Shown here: in pieces, positions 15,250-23,736 of the stretch
How positions within the stretch are numbered: the stretch's first letter is position 1
Layout of the letters: the number at the start of each line of letters is the position of its first letter
Assembly: GCA_035546335.1 (NCBI GenBank)
Contig: DATKDP010000001.1
Span: 1-24,990, forward strand
From: DATKDP01 sp035546335
Lineage (GTDB): Bacteria > Acidobacteriota > Thermoanaerobaculia > Gp7-AA8
DNA length: 24,990 nt
Direction of reading: 5' to 3'
Notes under the pieces: model-generated
What the model saw: only the letters and a program-made list of their open reading frames with translations
What the model was told of the DNA's origin: nothing
Databases searched by the model: none
Program-made: the position numbers and the translations under genes

Positions 15250-16230
15250 CTACTCCACCGCGAGGGGCGCGGGCGGGACCTCAGCTCTCCTGGGCGCAAC
15301 CCTCTGCACGAGGACCACGCCGGCCAGGACCAGCAGACCTCCGACCGCGGTCGCAGGCCGGAACGGCTCTCCCAGCAGCCACATCGCCGCTCCGAGCGTC
15401 ACGAGCGGCTCGAGGTAGAGGAGCGATGCGACACGCGTGGCCTCGACTCTTTCCAGAGCTGCATACCAGAGCAGGTACCCGAGAGCCGAGCAGGCCACGC
15501 CGAGAAAGAGAACGGCGCCGAGTGTCTGCGAGCTCGCCGACGCGACCTCTTCCCAGCCGCGTTGTGCAACGAATCCGGGGGTGAGCATGAGCGTACCGAG
15601 AAGTACGGACCCTGTAGTGGCGCGGCTCGGTCCGAGCCGGCGGATCGTCCGGTGTCCCAGGATCGTATAGATCGCCCAGTTGAAAGTGCTCGCGAGGATG
15701 AGCAGGTCGCCGCGCGTCGAGGGAAGAGAGAGTGTTGTGGCCTTGATCTCTCCGCGCGTCATGACGATGGTCGCGCCGATGAACGCGATCATGAGTCCGG
15801 TGAGCTTCATCGGAGTGAAGCGTTCATGGAGGAAGAGTGCGGCGAGCACTGCAGACCAGATGGGTGTCAGACCGACCAGCCATCCTGTGTTGATCGCGCT
15901 GGTCATGGTCAGTCCCCAGGCCTGCAACATCTGGTGGACGAAGACTCCGATGAATCCCATCGCGAGCAGAGGCCCGAGCGAATCGCGTGCAGGCCATGGA
16001 TTCATCCCACGAGCGCTCACCATCAGCAGGAGAACGAACGAGCCGATGGCGAATCGCGTGAAGATCAGCGTCAGCGGCGACATCTCCGCGAGCGCCGCCT
16101 TGGTCGCTACGAAGGAGATTCCCCATAAGACAATCGCCAGGAGTGCGCCGAGAAGCGGCAGGGCGGTGGATAGAATAGACGGGGTGGACGACGGCGGCAG
16201 AACGCTCCTCACCTCGTCCACCTCGTCCAT
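15250..16230 (-). CDS. EamA-family (DMT superfamily) transporter
   Basis: The 326-residue inner-membrane protein has about ten hydrophobic helices arranged as two EamA halves. Signature parts are LLGALLAIVLWGISFVATKA in helix 1, MTSAINTGWLVGLTPIWSAV in the first half, and ASTFNWAIYTILGHR and LLYLEPLVTLGAAMWLLGEP in the second half. Members export amino acids, nucleotides or other metabolites, and the substrate cannot be read from sequence. The N-terminus (MDEVDEVRSVLPPSS) is hydrophilic and might start later, at a GTG in the DEVDEV repeat (GACGAGGTG doublet). It lies 24 bp downstream of the deaminase-like gene on the same strand, so the two may share a transcript. Confidence 0.92.
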   Translation of the reverse strand: MDEVDEVRSVLPPSSTPSILSTALPLLGALLAIVLWGISFVATKAALAEMSPLTLIFTRFAIGSFVLLLMVSARGMNPWPARDSLGPLLAMGFIGVFVHQMLQAWGLTMTSAINTGWLVGLTPIWSAVLAALFLHERFTPMKLTGLMIAFIGATIVMTRGEIKATTLSLPSTRGDLLILASTFNWAIYTILGHRTIRRLGPSRATTGSVLLGTLMLTPGFVAQRGWEEVASASSQTLGAVLFLGVACSALGYLLWYAALERVEATRVASLLYLEPLVTLGAAMWLLGEPFRPATAVGGLLVLAGVVLVQRVAPRRAEVPPAPLAVE

Positions 16231-16254
16231 ATCGTCCAGTCGTCCACCGCTCCG

Positions 16255-17904
16255 TCACCCCTCCCGCTGAAACTGCTTTCTCATCTCCCACAGCAGGTGG
16301 CTGATGTAGGGTCGTCGCGACTCCCCGGTCGCCACCATGAGCAGCTTGGTGATCTTCAGCTCCTGGGGGTCGGTGTAGAGGAGAATCAGCATCTCCCGGA
16401 GGTAATCGGTATCGAGCGTGACGTAGTTGTCGGTGCCGACCCCGAGATGCAATCCCTTCTTCTCCCACCAGGAGAAGGGATGATCCTTGTCGTCCTCGAG
16501 CGCGCCGGTGAGCTTTCGATTCGATGAAGGGAGCGAGATCAGCGACAGGCGTTTGTCGATCATCCGGTTGATCACGTCGTGCTGATAGTGCTCGAGCTCC
16601 GTCGCGAGATGAAACTTCGCTTTGGTGAACAGCGTCATGTCCGGCGCCGAGATCGCCGCTCCCTCGATCAGTTTGTCGCGAATGTCCTCCCGCCCGTTCC
16701 AGTCCATTTCCATCAGCTCGTTGTGCTCGGTTGATCCCTGCGACAAGGCAACGCCGCGGCGATTCCGCTCCAGCACGCGCTGTAGCAGGCGATGGAAGTA
16801 GTAGTTCGGGTTGATCCCGAGGCTGAGGCCGTGCTCGATGGCGTCGACGTGCCAGATGTTGATCGCGTTGTCGACGGCCTGGATGCCCTGCCGCAGCGTC
16901 CTCCACGTCTCACCATGGTGGCTTCGCGTCTTGAAGCCGTAAGCCTGCAGCTTCCGGATTCCGATCCGCATCTCCTGGAAATGCACCTTTCTGTAGAAGC
17001 CCCGCTCGTCGCCGACGGTGTCCACTTCGGTGATCACGTTGCGAAGCTCCGGATGTCGCGCGAGCAGTGCAATGATCCGCCGAACCTGATCGTCGAAGTG
17101 CGCCCGCTTCGACGGATAGTGCGCGGCATCGTAGAAGCCGGGCTCCTTGCGGAAGCTCGGTGAGAGGATGAATCGAAAGGAAGGAACTTCCTGCTGAAAA
17201 CTCTTGAACCCTTCATAGAGCCCCAGCACGACATCCTCGGCCGTCAGGTTCTCGATTCCGGGAATCTGCTCGCTCGACTCGGTGGTCGAGCGGAAGAGCG
17301 TGAACTTGAGGCGCAGGGCACCGACGTTGAAGTCGTGGTAGAGCCGGCTTGCCATGTGCAGGGCGGCCTCGCGGTGAATGTCTCGGTTGATCAGAATCAG
17401 TTTCGGAAGATAGAGAATCTTCAGATAGCGGTCGAATCGATCGTCGTCGCCGAGGCGGATCAGGCGATCGACGTCCGAAACGCTTCGAATCGGGAGGCTC
17501 TGCTCTCCGTACACTTCCGCGATCTTTCTCTCGTAGAGCGCTCGATCGGGACCGTCGAGAAGTCGCTGAAGGTGCGGAAAGATGAAGCCGGCATCGAGCG
17601 AGCCGGTGAGATGCGTGTGCTCGTCGCGAAAGGGAATCGGGAACCGGCGGAAGATGCCGCGAAGCGCCGTCGAGAAGGGGTGCTCCAGCAACGGCTGGAC
17701 CGTTTTCTCGTCGATACGAAAGCGTCGAAGCAGCGAGTGGAAGTCGACGATCAGGCGGCCGATCTCCGGATCGTTCTCCAGAATGAATGATTTTTCGGCG
17801 AGATCGAGCGTGTCTTCCAGCGAGAGCCCGTTGGTCTCGCTGATCAACTCGGTCAGGAATCGCGTCAGCCGTGTGACCGCGGTTGCTGGGGCGGGATCCT
17901 GCAC
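16255..17904 (-). CDS. Long adenosine deaminase-superfamily protein
   Basis: The 549-residue protein is much longer than typical adenosine deaminases (about 340). Metal and active-site motifs of the A_deaminase family are recognisable: DEHTHLTGSL (H96, H98), SHHGET (H329-E332, the HAGE equivalent), WHVDAIEHG (H352 and H358, the RIGHG equivalent), LPSSNRKLTG (PTSN equivalent) and GVGTDNY (D492, but N where the second Asp usually is). Extra parts lie before H96 (a helical N-terminus) and in 360-450. The likely reaction is deamination of an adenine-containing nucleoside or nucleotide-like compound, but the Asn at 493 and the long insertions make the substrate uncertain. It starts with GTG (17904). 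GATAAT on the minus strand, 6 nt upstream, might be a -10 for a leaderless transcript. The EamA gene follows 24 bp downstream. Confidence 0.82.
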   Translation of the reverse strand: MQDPAPATAVTRLTRFLTELISETNGLSLEDTLDLAEKSFILENDPEIGRLIVDFHSLLRRFRIDEKTVQPLLEHPFSTALRGIFRRFPIPFRDEHTHLTGSLDAGFIFPHLQRLLDGPDRALYERKIAEVYGEQSLPIRSVSDVDRLIRLGDDDRFDRYLKILYLPKLILINRDIHREAALHMASRLYHDFNVGALRLKFTLFRSTTESSEQIPGIENLTAEDVVLGLYEGFKSFQQEVPSFRFILSPSFRKEPGFYDAAHYPSKRAHFDDQVRRIIALLARHPELRNVITEVDTVGDERGFYRKVHFQEMRIGIRKLQAYGFKTRSHHGETWRTLRQGIQAVDNAINIWHVDAIEHGLSLGINPNYYFHRLLQRVLERNRRGVALSQGSTEHNELMEMDWNGREDIRDKLIEGAAISAPDMTLFTKAKFHLATELEHYQHDVINRMIDKRLSLISLPSSNRKLTGALEDDKDHPFSWWEKKGLHLGVGTDNYVTLDTDYLREMLILLYTDPQELKITKLLMVATGESRRPYISHLLWEMRKQFQREG

Positions 17905-18058
17905 TTTCCCATTATCGCCGACGACGTGGACGTTTTCGTCACGAACACCGCGCCTCTGCGTTCACTTTACGCCTACGCCCCATCAGAATCGGTTGTTCCG
18001 GTAAACTGGCCCCACAGACGTTCTCGAATGACGCCGGTTTCTGGTAATGAGGTGAAGG

Positions 18059-20152
18059 ATGACGACACGGTGGATTCTCATCGCTCTTTTCAGTGTCACC
18101 ATCGCCGGATGCGTGCGGCAGGCGACGGCACCATCTTCGATCCCGACGGTGCCTTCCTCGCCAGCCGGCGAGGCCGCGCTCGCCGGTTATGACCCGGATG
18201 ATCTCGACCCGGCAGTGCCGGCATGTGAAGACTTCTACCGCCACGCGGTCGGCGGCTTTCTCGATCGCAATCCAGTCCCTCCGGCATTCTCGACGTGGGG
18301 CCAGTTCACGATTCTGGCCGACCGCAACCGTGAGATTCTTCGAGAGATCGCCGAGCAGGCTGTGGCTCGTCCCGACGCGGGAGCCGTCCATCGATTGGTT
18401 GGAGATTTCTATGCCGCCTGCATGAACGAAGAGGAAATCGAGCGCCTCGGAGCTGCTCCGATCGAGCCGGAGCTCGAGCGCATCGCGCGCATCGATTCAC
18501 GCGCCTCACTGCAGGATGCGATTGCGAGGCTCCACGCCACGGGCGGCGGACCGGCACGCACGACATCGGTCGCGCTCTTCCGGTTCGGCTCGACCCCCGA
18601 TGCGAAGAACAGCAGCCTGGTCGTCGCATCCGCGTCGCAGTCCGGCCTGGGCCTCCCCGATCGCGACTATTACCTGAAAGACGACGCGCGATCGATCGAG
18701 ATCAGGGAGAGATATCGAGAGCATCTCGGCAGAATGTTCGAGCTCATCGGCGAACCGCCGGATGGTGCAGAGCGGGCGGCAGCCTCGGTGCTGGAGATGG
18801 AGCTGCGCCTGGCCCGAGCTTCGATGACGCGCGAGCAGCTTCGCGATCCTCATGCCACCTACAATAGAAAGACCCGCGACGAGCTGCGCTCGATGGCGAA
18901 GACCTTTTCGTGGGATCGATATTTCACTTCCCTCGGTGTGCCGGAGGTCGAGCACGTCGTCATCGGCCAGCCGGAGTTTTTTGCAGAAGTCGACGAGATG
19001 ATGCGGGCCGTCTCGCTCGAGCTGTGGCGGGATTATCTTCGCTGGAACGTCATTCGCCAGCGAGCCCCCCATCTTTCCTCTGATTTCGAGACGGCACATT
19101 TCGAGTTCTACAACGCGTTCCTCGAAGGAAGAAAAGAGCTGCTTCCCAGGTGGCGGCGCTGCATCGCATCGATGGACCAGTCGATCGGCGAGGCCCTCGG
19201 ACAACTCTACGTCGAGCATGCGTTTCCTCCCGGTGCGCGGTCCGAAGCGCTCGAGCTGGTCAACGACATCGTTGAGGCGCTTCGAGAGGAGATCGGAGAT
19301 CTCGACTGGATGAGCACCGAAACGAAGGGGCGTGCGCTCGAGAAGCTCGCCGCCTTTTCGACAAAGATCGGGCACACGGAAAAGTGGCGCGACTACTCCA
19401 GCCTCGACGTTGGCCGCGTCGCATACGTGAACAATCTCGTCGCCGCGCGTGCATTCAACCACCGCTTCAACCTCTCGAGAATCGGCAAGCCGGTCGATCG
19501 CACCGAATGGTTCATGACACCCTCGACGGTGAACGCCTACCACAATTCACTGGGAGTCGAAATCGTCTTTCCAGCCGGCATTCTTCAGCATCCGTTCTTC
19601 GATCCGAATGCCGATGCGGCCTACAACTACGGCGGCATCGGAGCGGTCATCGGGCATGAACTGATTCACGGATTCGACGATCGAGGGAGGCAATATGGCC
19701 CCTCCGGCAACCTCACCGACTGGTGGTCTCCCGAGGACGAACGGCGTTTCAAGGAGCGCGCGGCGTGCGTCGTCGAGCAATTCGAGAGCTATGATCTCGG
19801 CCTCGAGGATCTCAGAATGCGCGGACATCTCGTTCTCGGTGAGAGCATCGCGGATCTCGGCGGTCTGCGCATTGCGCTGAGGGCGTACCAGCGTCACCTC
19901 GAGCGACACCCGCGCACCATGGCCGGCGGCTTCACTCCGGAGCAGCGATTCTTCCTCGGCTACGCCAGGATCTGGGCTCGGAACACGACACCGGAAGCCG
20001 AGCGTCTCCGCGTGATGACCGATCCCCATCCGCTCGCTCCGTTCCGCGTCAAAGGTCCGCTTTCGAACATGCCGGAGTTCGCCGCTGCCTTCGGATGCAG
20101 CGCCGGGAGTCCGATGGTGCGGCCTGTCGAGAGGCAGTGCCGGATCTGGTGA
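18059..20152 (+). CDS. M13 (neprilysin/PepO-type) metallopeptidase, lipoprotein
   Basis: The 697-residue protein has a lipoprotein signal (ILIALFSVTIAGCVRQ, lipid Cys at 18). The catalytic zinc site is HELIH (H533, E534, H537); ESIADLGG (E595, D599) supplies the third ligand and the supporting Asp. VNAYHNSLGVEIVFPAGILQ is the substrate-binding NAYYxPxxNxIxFPA region, and the C-terminal CRIW matches the usual CxVW ending. The N-terminal domain (PACEDFYRHAVGGFLDRNPV) is the standard M13 start. It is likely a periplasmic or surface peptidase that cuts short peptides on the amino side of hydrophobic residues, and all expected residues are present. GAGGTGAAGG precedes the ATG and fixes the start. 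It is divergent from the deaminase-like gene across 154 bp and followed by the repeat at 20203. Confidence 0.95.
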   Translation: MTTRWILIALFSVTIAGCVRQATAPSSIPTVPSSPAGEAALAGYDPDDLDPAVPACEDFYRHAVGGFLDRNPVPPAFSTWGQFTILADRNREILREIAEQAVARPDAGAVHRLVGDFYAACMNEEEIERLGAAPIEPELERIARIDSRASLQDAIARLHATGGGPARTTSVALFRFGSTPDAKNSSLVVASASQSGLGLPDRDYYLKDDARSIEIRERYREHLGRMFELIGEPPDGAERAAASVLEMELRLARASMTREQLRDPHATYNRKTRDELRSMAKTFSWDRYFTSLGVPEVEHVVIGQPEFFAEVDEMMRAVSLELWRDYLRWNVIRQRAPHLSSDFETAHFEFYNAFLEGRKELLPRWRRCIASMDQSIGEALGQLYVEHAFPPGARSEALELVNDIVEALREEIGDLDWMSTETKGRALEKLAAFSTKIGHTEKWRDYSSLDVGRVAYVNNLVAARAFNHRFNLSRIGKPVDRTEWFMTPSTVNAYHNSLGVEIVFPAGILQHPFFDPNADAAYNYGGIGAVIGHELIHGFDDRGRQYGPSGNLTDWWSPEDERRFKERAACVVEQFESYDLGLEDLRMRGHLVLGESIADLGGLRIALRAYQRHLERHPRTMAGGFTPEQRFFLGYARIWARNTTPEAERLRVMTDPHPLAPFRVKGPLSNMPEFAAAFGCSAGSPMVRPVERQCRIW

Positions 20153-20202
20153 GAGTGGGTGACCGGCGGCATCGCGAAAGACGGTGAGAGCGTGGCGGGC
20201 TG

Positions 20203-20365
20203 GTCATGCTGAGCGAGTGGCGGCGGGAAGGTGTGAGCGAAGGACCTGTGATCGGCAACTGTCTAAGAACGCAGATCCTTCGCTCACACCCACCCATCCG
20301 CCTCGCTCAGGATGACGGGGGAACGCGCACGTCATGCCACTCTTCATCGGCGCGCAGCGTAGCTC
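20203..20365. repeat. Dispersed palindromic repeat: full hairpin plus companion module
   Basis: The left arm at 20203-20248 (GTCATGCTGAGCGAG onward, with GGTGTGAGCGAAGGA at 20230-20244) pairs with the right arm at 20272-20316 (TCCTTCGCTCACACC, CTCGCTCAGGATGAC). The perfect parts are 15 bp and 14 of 15 bp, and the loop includes GATCGGCAACTGTC. The companion module at 20331-20365 runs right up to the stop codon of the small membrane protein gene. Partial copies lie at 6886-7006 and 7928-7999. Between the M13 gene and that convergent stop nothing else is seen; the hairpin may end transcription from both sides. Confidence 0.75.
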
Positions 20366-20749
20366 TTACCGCTGAGGTTCGGAGCCCTCGGCGCTTCGCG
20401 CCATTCGGATGCCTCCGACCACGAACCCCACGCCGATGACGAGCGCGACGATTTTCCACCACAGCGGCGTCATCTCGTCGGTCACGGTGCCATATCGTAT
20501 GCCGAGCCAATAGGCATATCCGGCGTTGAAGCAGGTGTAGAGGATATAGGCGATCGGCAGGAGTGGAATGGCAGCCTGCCGGCGGCTGCGGACCACGAGG
20601 TGAAACGAGACGAGCGCCCAGGCGAGCTCGAAGACGATGACCGGAGCCGGAACGGGAAACGGACCGGTCGCCCTCGGAATGAACAGAGCAGCGTAGATCG
20701 CGTTGCTCGCACCGATGAGCGCGGTGACGATTCCGTAGAGTCGGATCAT
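20366..20749 (-). CDS. Small four-helix membrane protein, unknown function
   Basis: The 127-residue protein has about four hydrophobic helices: LYGIVTALIGASNAIYAALF, VIVFELAWALVSFHLVV, LLPIAYILYTCFNAGYAYWL and WWKIVALVIGVGFVVGGIRM. The C-terminal tail is short and polar. No family is recognised and there are no obvious catalytic residues. It lies 16 bp after the uracil-DNA glycosylase gene on the same strand, so it probably shares that transcript, though the functions need not be linked. A palindromic repeat touches its stop codon. Confidence 0.75.
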   Translation of the reverse strand: MIRLYGIVTALIGASNAIYAALFIPRATGPFPVPAPVIVFELAWALVSFHLVVRSRRQAAIPLLPIAYILYTCFNAGYAYWLGIRYGTVTDEMTPLWWKIVALVIGVGFVVGGIRMARSAEGSEPQR

Positions 20750-20765
20750 AGGATCGCCTTCGCGG

Positions 20766-21416
20766 TCAGGCGATCCCCAGCTCGGCCATCACCTTTTTCA
20801 TGTCCTGCCAGACATCCTTTTTCGCCGCCGGGTTTCGAAGGAGATACGCGGGATGGTATGTCGGCATGACTTTGATCTCGCCGTATCGCGTCCAGACGCC
20901 ACGGGCCGCGGTGACTGAGCGCGTGTTCTGGAGAAGACTCTGGAGCGCGAATCGCCCGAGAGTGACGATCACTTTGGGGCGGATCAAGGCGATCTGCCGC
21001 TCGATGAAGGGGCGGCATGCGTCGAGCTCGTCGGGCTCCGGATTGCGGTTCTCGGGGGGCCGGCACTTGATCACATTGGCGATGTAGACTTCTTCGCGCG
21101 TCAGCTTCATCGCCTTGATGATGTCGGTGAGCAGCTGGCCGGCACGGCCGACGAACGGGGCTCCCTTCAGATCCTCGTCGCGCCCCGGCGCTTCACCGAT
21201 GAACAGCAGATCGGCGTTGCGATTGCCGCTGCCGAAGACGACGGTGGTTCGCGTCGGAGCGAGCTTGCATCGGGTACAGGAGAGGGCGCGCTGTTCGAGA
21301 TCGGACCATTCGGCGGGATCGCTGCCGGCGTTCGACGCTGCGGCGGGTTGGGGAACATCGAGGTGGGTGAACCCCATCTCGGCGAGAAATCGTAGCTCGT
21401 CAGCGAGATCGCTCAT
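20766..21416 (-). CDS. Family 4 uracil-DNA glycosylase (Fe-S type)
   Basis: The 216-residue enzyme removes uracil from DNA (base excision repair of deaminated cytosine). The four cysteines for the iron-sulfur cluster are C47, C50, C118 and C134, with the middle pair in IKCRPPENRNP. The family motif GEAPGRDED (74-82), with GAPFVGRAGQLL, binds the uracil base, and the HPAYLLR motif (H188) is at the end. The N-terminal 40 residues are a helical extension often seen in this family. All diagnostic residues are present. TACAAT on the minus strand lies 8 nt before the ATG, and no Shine-Dalgarno is visible, so the transcript might be leaderless. The membrane protein gene follows 16 bp downstream. Confidence 0.95.
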   Translation of the reverse strand: MSDLADELRFLAEMGFTHLDVPQPAAASNAGSDPAEWSDLEQRALSCTRCKLAPTRTTVVFGSGNRNADLLFIGEAPGRDEDLKGAPFVGRAGQLLTDIIKAMKLTREEVYIANVIKCRPPENRNPEPDELDACRPFIERQIALIRPKVIVTLGRFALQSLLQNTRSVTAARGVWTRYGEIKVMPTYHPAYLLRNPAAKKDVWQDMKKVMAELGIA

Positions 21417-21468
21417 GGGATGATTGTACCAATCGAATCATGCTGATTGCAGCGCCAGTCGGCTCCGA

Positions 21469-21573
21469 GGGGGTCGGGGGTCCCCGCCCGATCGAGGCTG
21501 CGTCCTCGCCGCCCCTCGCAAATCGGGACGATGTGAGCAAGCCTGCCAGCGATGGCGAGGACGCACGACCCCC
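21469..21573. repeat. Stem-loop in the gap between coaBC and the uracil-DNA glycosylase gene
   Basis: TGCGTCCTCGCC (21499-21510) pairs perfectly with GGCGAGGACGCA (21554-21565), and an outer pair GGGGGTCG (21469-21476) with CGACCCCC (21566-21573) extends it after a 22-nt bulge on one side. Such a 105-bp structure could be a palindromic repeat, an RNA or a terminator after coaBC, though it lacks a U-tract. The open frames here are not protein-like. Confidence 0.55.
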
Positions 21574-21654
21574 TGCTGCGCGAGTCGGGCAGAGCTGGCA
21601 AGCTCGCCACGAAGGCGTGACTGAGGCATTGTTGGACGCATTCCTGCGACGGGG

Positions 21655-22857
21655 TCACTCCTGCGGTGACTGCGCCGAGGCGAGCCGGGCGGCAACCACA
21701 TCGAGGATCTGCCGGGCAAGGATCTCCTTGGAGGTCTTCGGAATGTGAAGGACCTCGCCGGAGCGGTCGAGGATCGTGACCGCATTGTCGGGCGAATCGA
21801 ATCCGATGGCGGCATCGGATACATCGTTGGCAACGATGAGATCGGCGTTTTTCCGCTGGAGCTTCTCTCCGGCATGCTGAACGATCTGCTCGGTCTCGGC
21901 GGCGAATGCAACGATGAATGGGCGCCGCGACCGCGCGCCGATTGCCTCCAGGATGTCGCCCGTTCGCTCGAGAGCGATGACGGGCGCCGAATCGTGTTCT
22001 TTCTTGATCTTCTGCGGGGCCGCGCTCACCGGCCGATAGTCAGCCACGGCGGCGGCTTTGACGATCACATCGTGACCATCGACGTTCTGCATGACCGCGT
22101 CGAACATCTCCTGAGCGCTGGTAACCTCGATGACTTCGATTCCGGGTGGCCGGACGAGCGCCGTCGGCCCCGTCACCAGCGTCACCGACGCGCCGCGATC
22201 CCGTGCAGCGGCGGCGATTGCGTATCCCATGCGGCCCGAGGAGCGATTGCTGATGTAGCGCACGGGATCGATCGCCTCGCGCGTGGGCCCTGCCGTCACG
22301 AGAAAGCGCGTTCCCTGGAGATTCCGATCGGCGAAGAGCATCTGCACATGCCGCGCGATCACCTGCGGATCGGGCATCCGTCCCGCCCCTTCGTCACCGC
22401 AGGCGAGAAGACCGCTGTCAGGCTCGATGAGCGCGACTCCCCGGCTTCTCAGCAGTTCGAGATTCGCGACGACGGTTGGGTGAAGCAGCATCGAAGTGTT
22501 CATCGCCGGGACGATCAGGAGGCGTCCGCGATGCGCCACCGCGTAGGTGGTGAGTGCGTCATCGGCGATTCCGGTGGCGAGCTTGGCGATGATGTTCGCC
22601 GTCGCCGGCGCGATCAGAAGGAGATCGGCCCACCGTGCGAGCTCGATGTGATCGACCCCACCGCTCGACGGATCGCCCCATTGATCGATGATAACCCCAT
22701 GATTGGAGACGGCGGCGAGGGAGAGAGGGGAAACAAAACGCGCGGCGTTCGGCGTGAGGATCACGCGAACGGCCGCGCCGATGTCCTGCAGCCGCCGGAC
22801 CAGATCCGGCGCCTTGTAGGCTGCGATGCCGCCGGAGACGCCGAGTACGATGTTCAC
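21655..22857 (-). CDS. coaBC: Bifunctional phosphopantothenoylcysteine decarboxylase / phosphopantothenate-cysteine ligase
   Basis: The 400-residue enzyme starts at a GTG at 22857. It carries out two steps of coenzyme A synthesis: it joins 4'-phosphopantothenate to cysteine (CoaB) and decarboxylates the product to 4'-phosphopantetheine (CoaC). The N-terminal flavin-binding CoaC domain shows LGVSGGIAAYKAPDLVRRL and LLIAPATANIIAKLATGIAD, and MNTSM. The C-terminal CoaB domain shows VTAGPTREAIDPVRYISNRS and the IKKEH region, then GFAAET-like FAAETE and NADLIVANDVS. The GTG start shares bases with the rpoZ stop (GTGA); a longer frame to 22908 would overlap rpoZ by 17 codons and looks unlike CoaC. 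It is the last gene of the yicC-gmk-rpoZ-coaBC operon. Confidence 0.95.
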   Translation of the reverse strand: MNIVLGVSGGIAAYKAPDLVRRLQDIGAAVRVILTPNAARFVSPLSLAAVSNHGVIIDQWGDPSSGGVDHIELARWADLLLIAPATANIIAKLATGIADDALTTYAVAHRGRLLIVPAMNTSMLLHPTVVANLELLRSRGVALIEPDSGLLACGDEGAGRMPDPQVIARHVQMLFADRNLQGTRFLVTAGPTREAIDPVRYISNRSSGRMGYAIAAAARDRGASVTLVTGPTALVRPPGIEVIEVTSAQEMFDAVMQNVDGHDVIVKAAAVADYRPVSAAPQKIKKEHDSAPVIALERTGDILEAIGARSRRPFIVAFAAETEQIVQHAGEKLQRKNADLIVANDVSDAAIGFDSPDNAVTILDRSGEVLHIPKTSKEILARQILDVVAARLASAQSPQE

Positions 22858-23069
22858 TCGAAGTCCGGGCCGCCCTCCGCCTCGAGCTCGGGTGGCGCGA
22901 GCTGCCATTTGATCTGACCTCTGCCCACTTCTTCCATGGCGACGCGGGTCGGCTTGGCATGGCGGCTTCTGATTTTGGCGGGCGCTCCCTGAATCAACTG
23001 CTCGGCACGCTTGGCGACGAGCAGCACGTAACGAAAACGACTGTCAATCCCTTCCGGTAGTCTTTCCAC
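22854..23069 (-). CDS. rpoZ: DNA-directed RNA polymerase subunit omega
   Basis: The 71-residue protein matches the short omega subunit, which helps fold and hold the beta' subunit. The core SRFRYVLLVAKRAEQLIQGA corresponds to the conserved omega segment (RYxLVxxxAxRAxQL), followed by KPTRVAMEEVGRGQIKW, the usual KPxxIAMEEI part. The start is a GTG. AAGGAGG on the minus strand (23076-23082) lies 6 nt before it, an ideal ribosome site that fixes this start. It overlaps the end of gmk by 26 bp in another frame and its stop overlaps the coaBC start. The order gmk-rpoZ-coaBC is widespread in bacteria. Confidence 0.93.
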   Translation of the reverse strand: MERLPEGIDSRFRYVLLVAKRAEQLIQGAPAKIRSRHAKPTRVAMEEVGRGQIKWQLAPPELEAEGGPDFE

Positions 23070-23736
23070 TCCGTTCCTCCTTGAACCGTTGAGCCATCTC
23101 GCGAAGCGCCCCTAGGGCGGTCTTCGACCAGAGCTTTTTGGCGATGATCGCCGACTTCAGACAACTGCCGGCGATCGTCAGATCGTCGTTGATGATCACG
23201 TAGTCGTAAAAATCGAAGCCTCGCTCGATCTCCCCGAGTGCCTTCTCGAGCCTCAGCTCGATCTCCGCCTCGCTGTTGAGGCCCCTGTTGCGCAGCCGCC
23301 GCTCGAGCTCCTCGAAGGAGGGGGGAAACAGGAAGATAAGCAGTGAGCGCGACCGGAGAGGCCCTTCGGCGATCTGATGCGCTCCCTGGACGTCGATATC
23401 GAGGATGACGTTCTCGCCCCGTTCCAGTCTCGCCTGCACCTCTCCCTTCGAGGTGCCGTACATCTGTTCGTGAACCCGGGCCCACTCGATAAATTCCTCC
23501 CGCTCGATCATCGACCGGAAGCCGTCATCTCGCACGAAGTAGTAATCGACTCCTTCGCTTTCGGTCTGACGCCGCTCACGGGTGGTGTGGGAGACGGAGA
23601 AATGGAGATGAATATCGAGCTGCCTCAGCTCCTGCCGGACGCGGTTGATCAGGGTCGTCTTTCCGGCACCGGACGGTCCCGAGACGATCACGAGCGTACC
23701 ATCCGGGCGGAAGTTGCGCGTCGGACTACTCGACAT
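23044..23736 (-). CDS. gmk: Guanylate kinase
   Basis: The 230-residue enzyme phosphorylates GMP to GDP using ATP, an essential step of nucleotide metabolism in the cytoplasm. The P-loop is SGPSGAGKTTLI (about residues 19-30). The GMP-binding region shows SVSHTTRERRQTESEGVDYY and the lid EFIEWARVHEQMYGTSKGEV, followed by ILDIDVQGAHQI. RLRNRGLNSEAEIELRL is the late ATP-binding part. It has about 10 extra N-terminal residues and a charged tail of roughly 20 residues beyond the typical end (ALREMAQRFKEERSGKTTGR). The start overlaps the yicC stop by 11 bp, and rpoZ begins inside its last codons, pointing to one operon with coupled translation. Confidence 0.96.
   Translation of the reverse strand: MSSSPTRNFRPDGTLVIVSGPSGAGKTTLINRVRQELRQLDIHLHFSVSHTTRERRQTESEGVDYYFVRDDGFRSMIEREEFIEWARVHEQMYGTSKGEVQARLERGENVILDIDVQGAHQIAEGPLRSRSLLIFLFPPSFEELERRLRNRGLNSEAEIELRLEKALGEIERGFDFYDYVIINDDLTIAGSCLKSAIIAKKLWSKTALGALREMAQRFKEERSGKTTGRD
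23076..23082 (-). promoter_or_regulatory. Strong Shine-Dalgarno for rpoZ
   Basis: AAGGAGG on the minus strand, inside the last codons of gmk, is 6 nt from the rpoZ GTG. It is the strongest ribosome site seen in the window and decides the rpoZ start. Confidence 0.8.

Noticed and set aside
21440..21748. Plus-strand frame across the gap after coaBC
   Set aside because: It overlaps the coaBC end and a palindromic stem-loop, and its composition is not protein-like.
22858..22908. Longer CoaBC start overlapping rpoZ
   Set aside because: The extra residues are unlike CoaC N-termini, while a GTG at 22857 gives the normal start and a GTGA overlap with the rpoZ stop.
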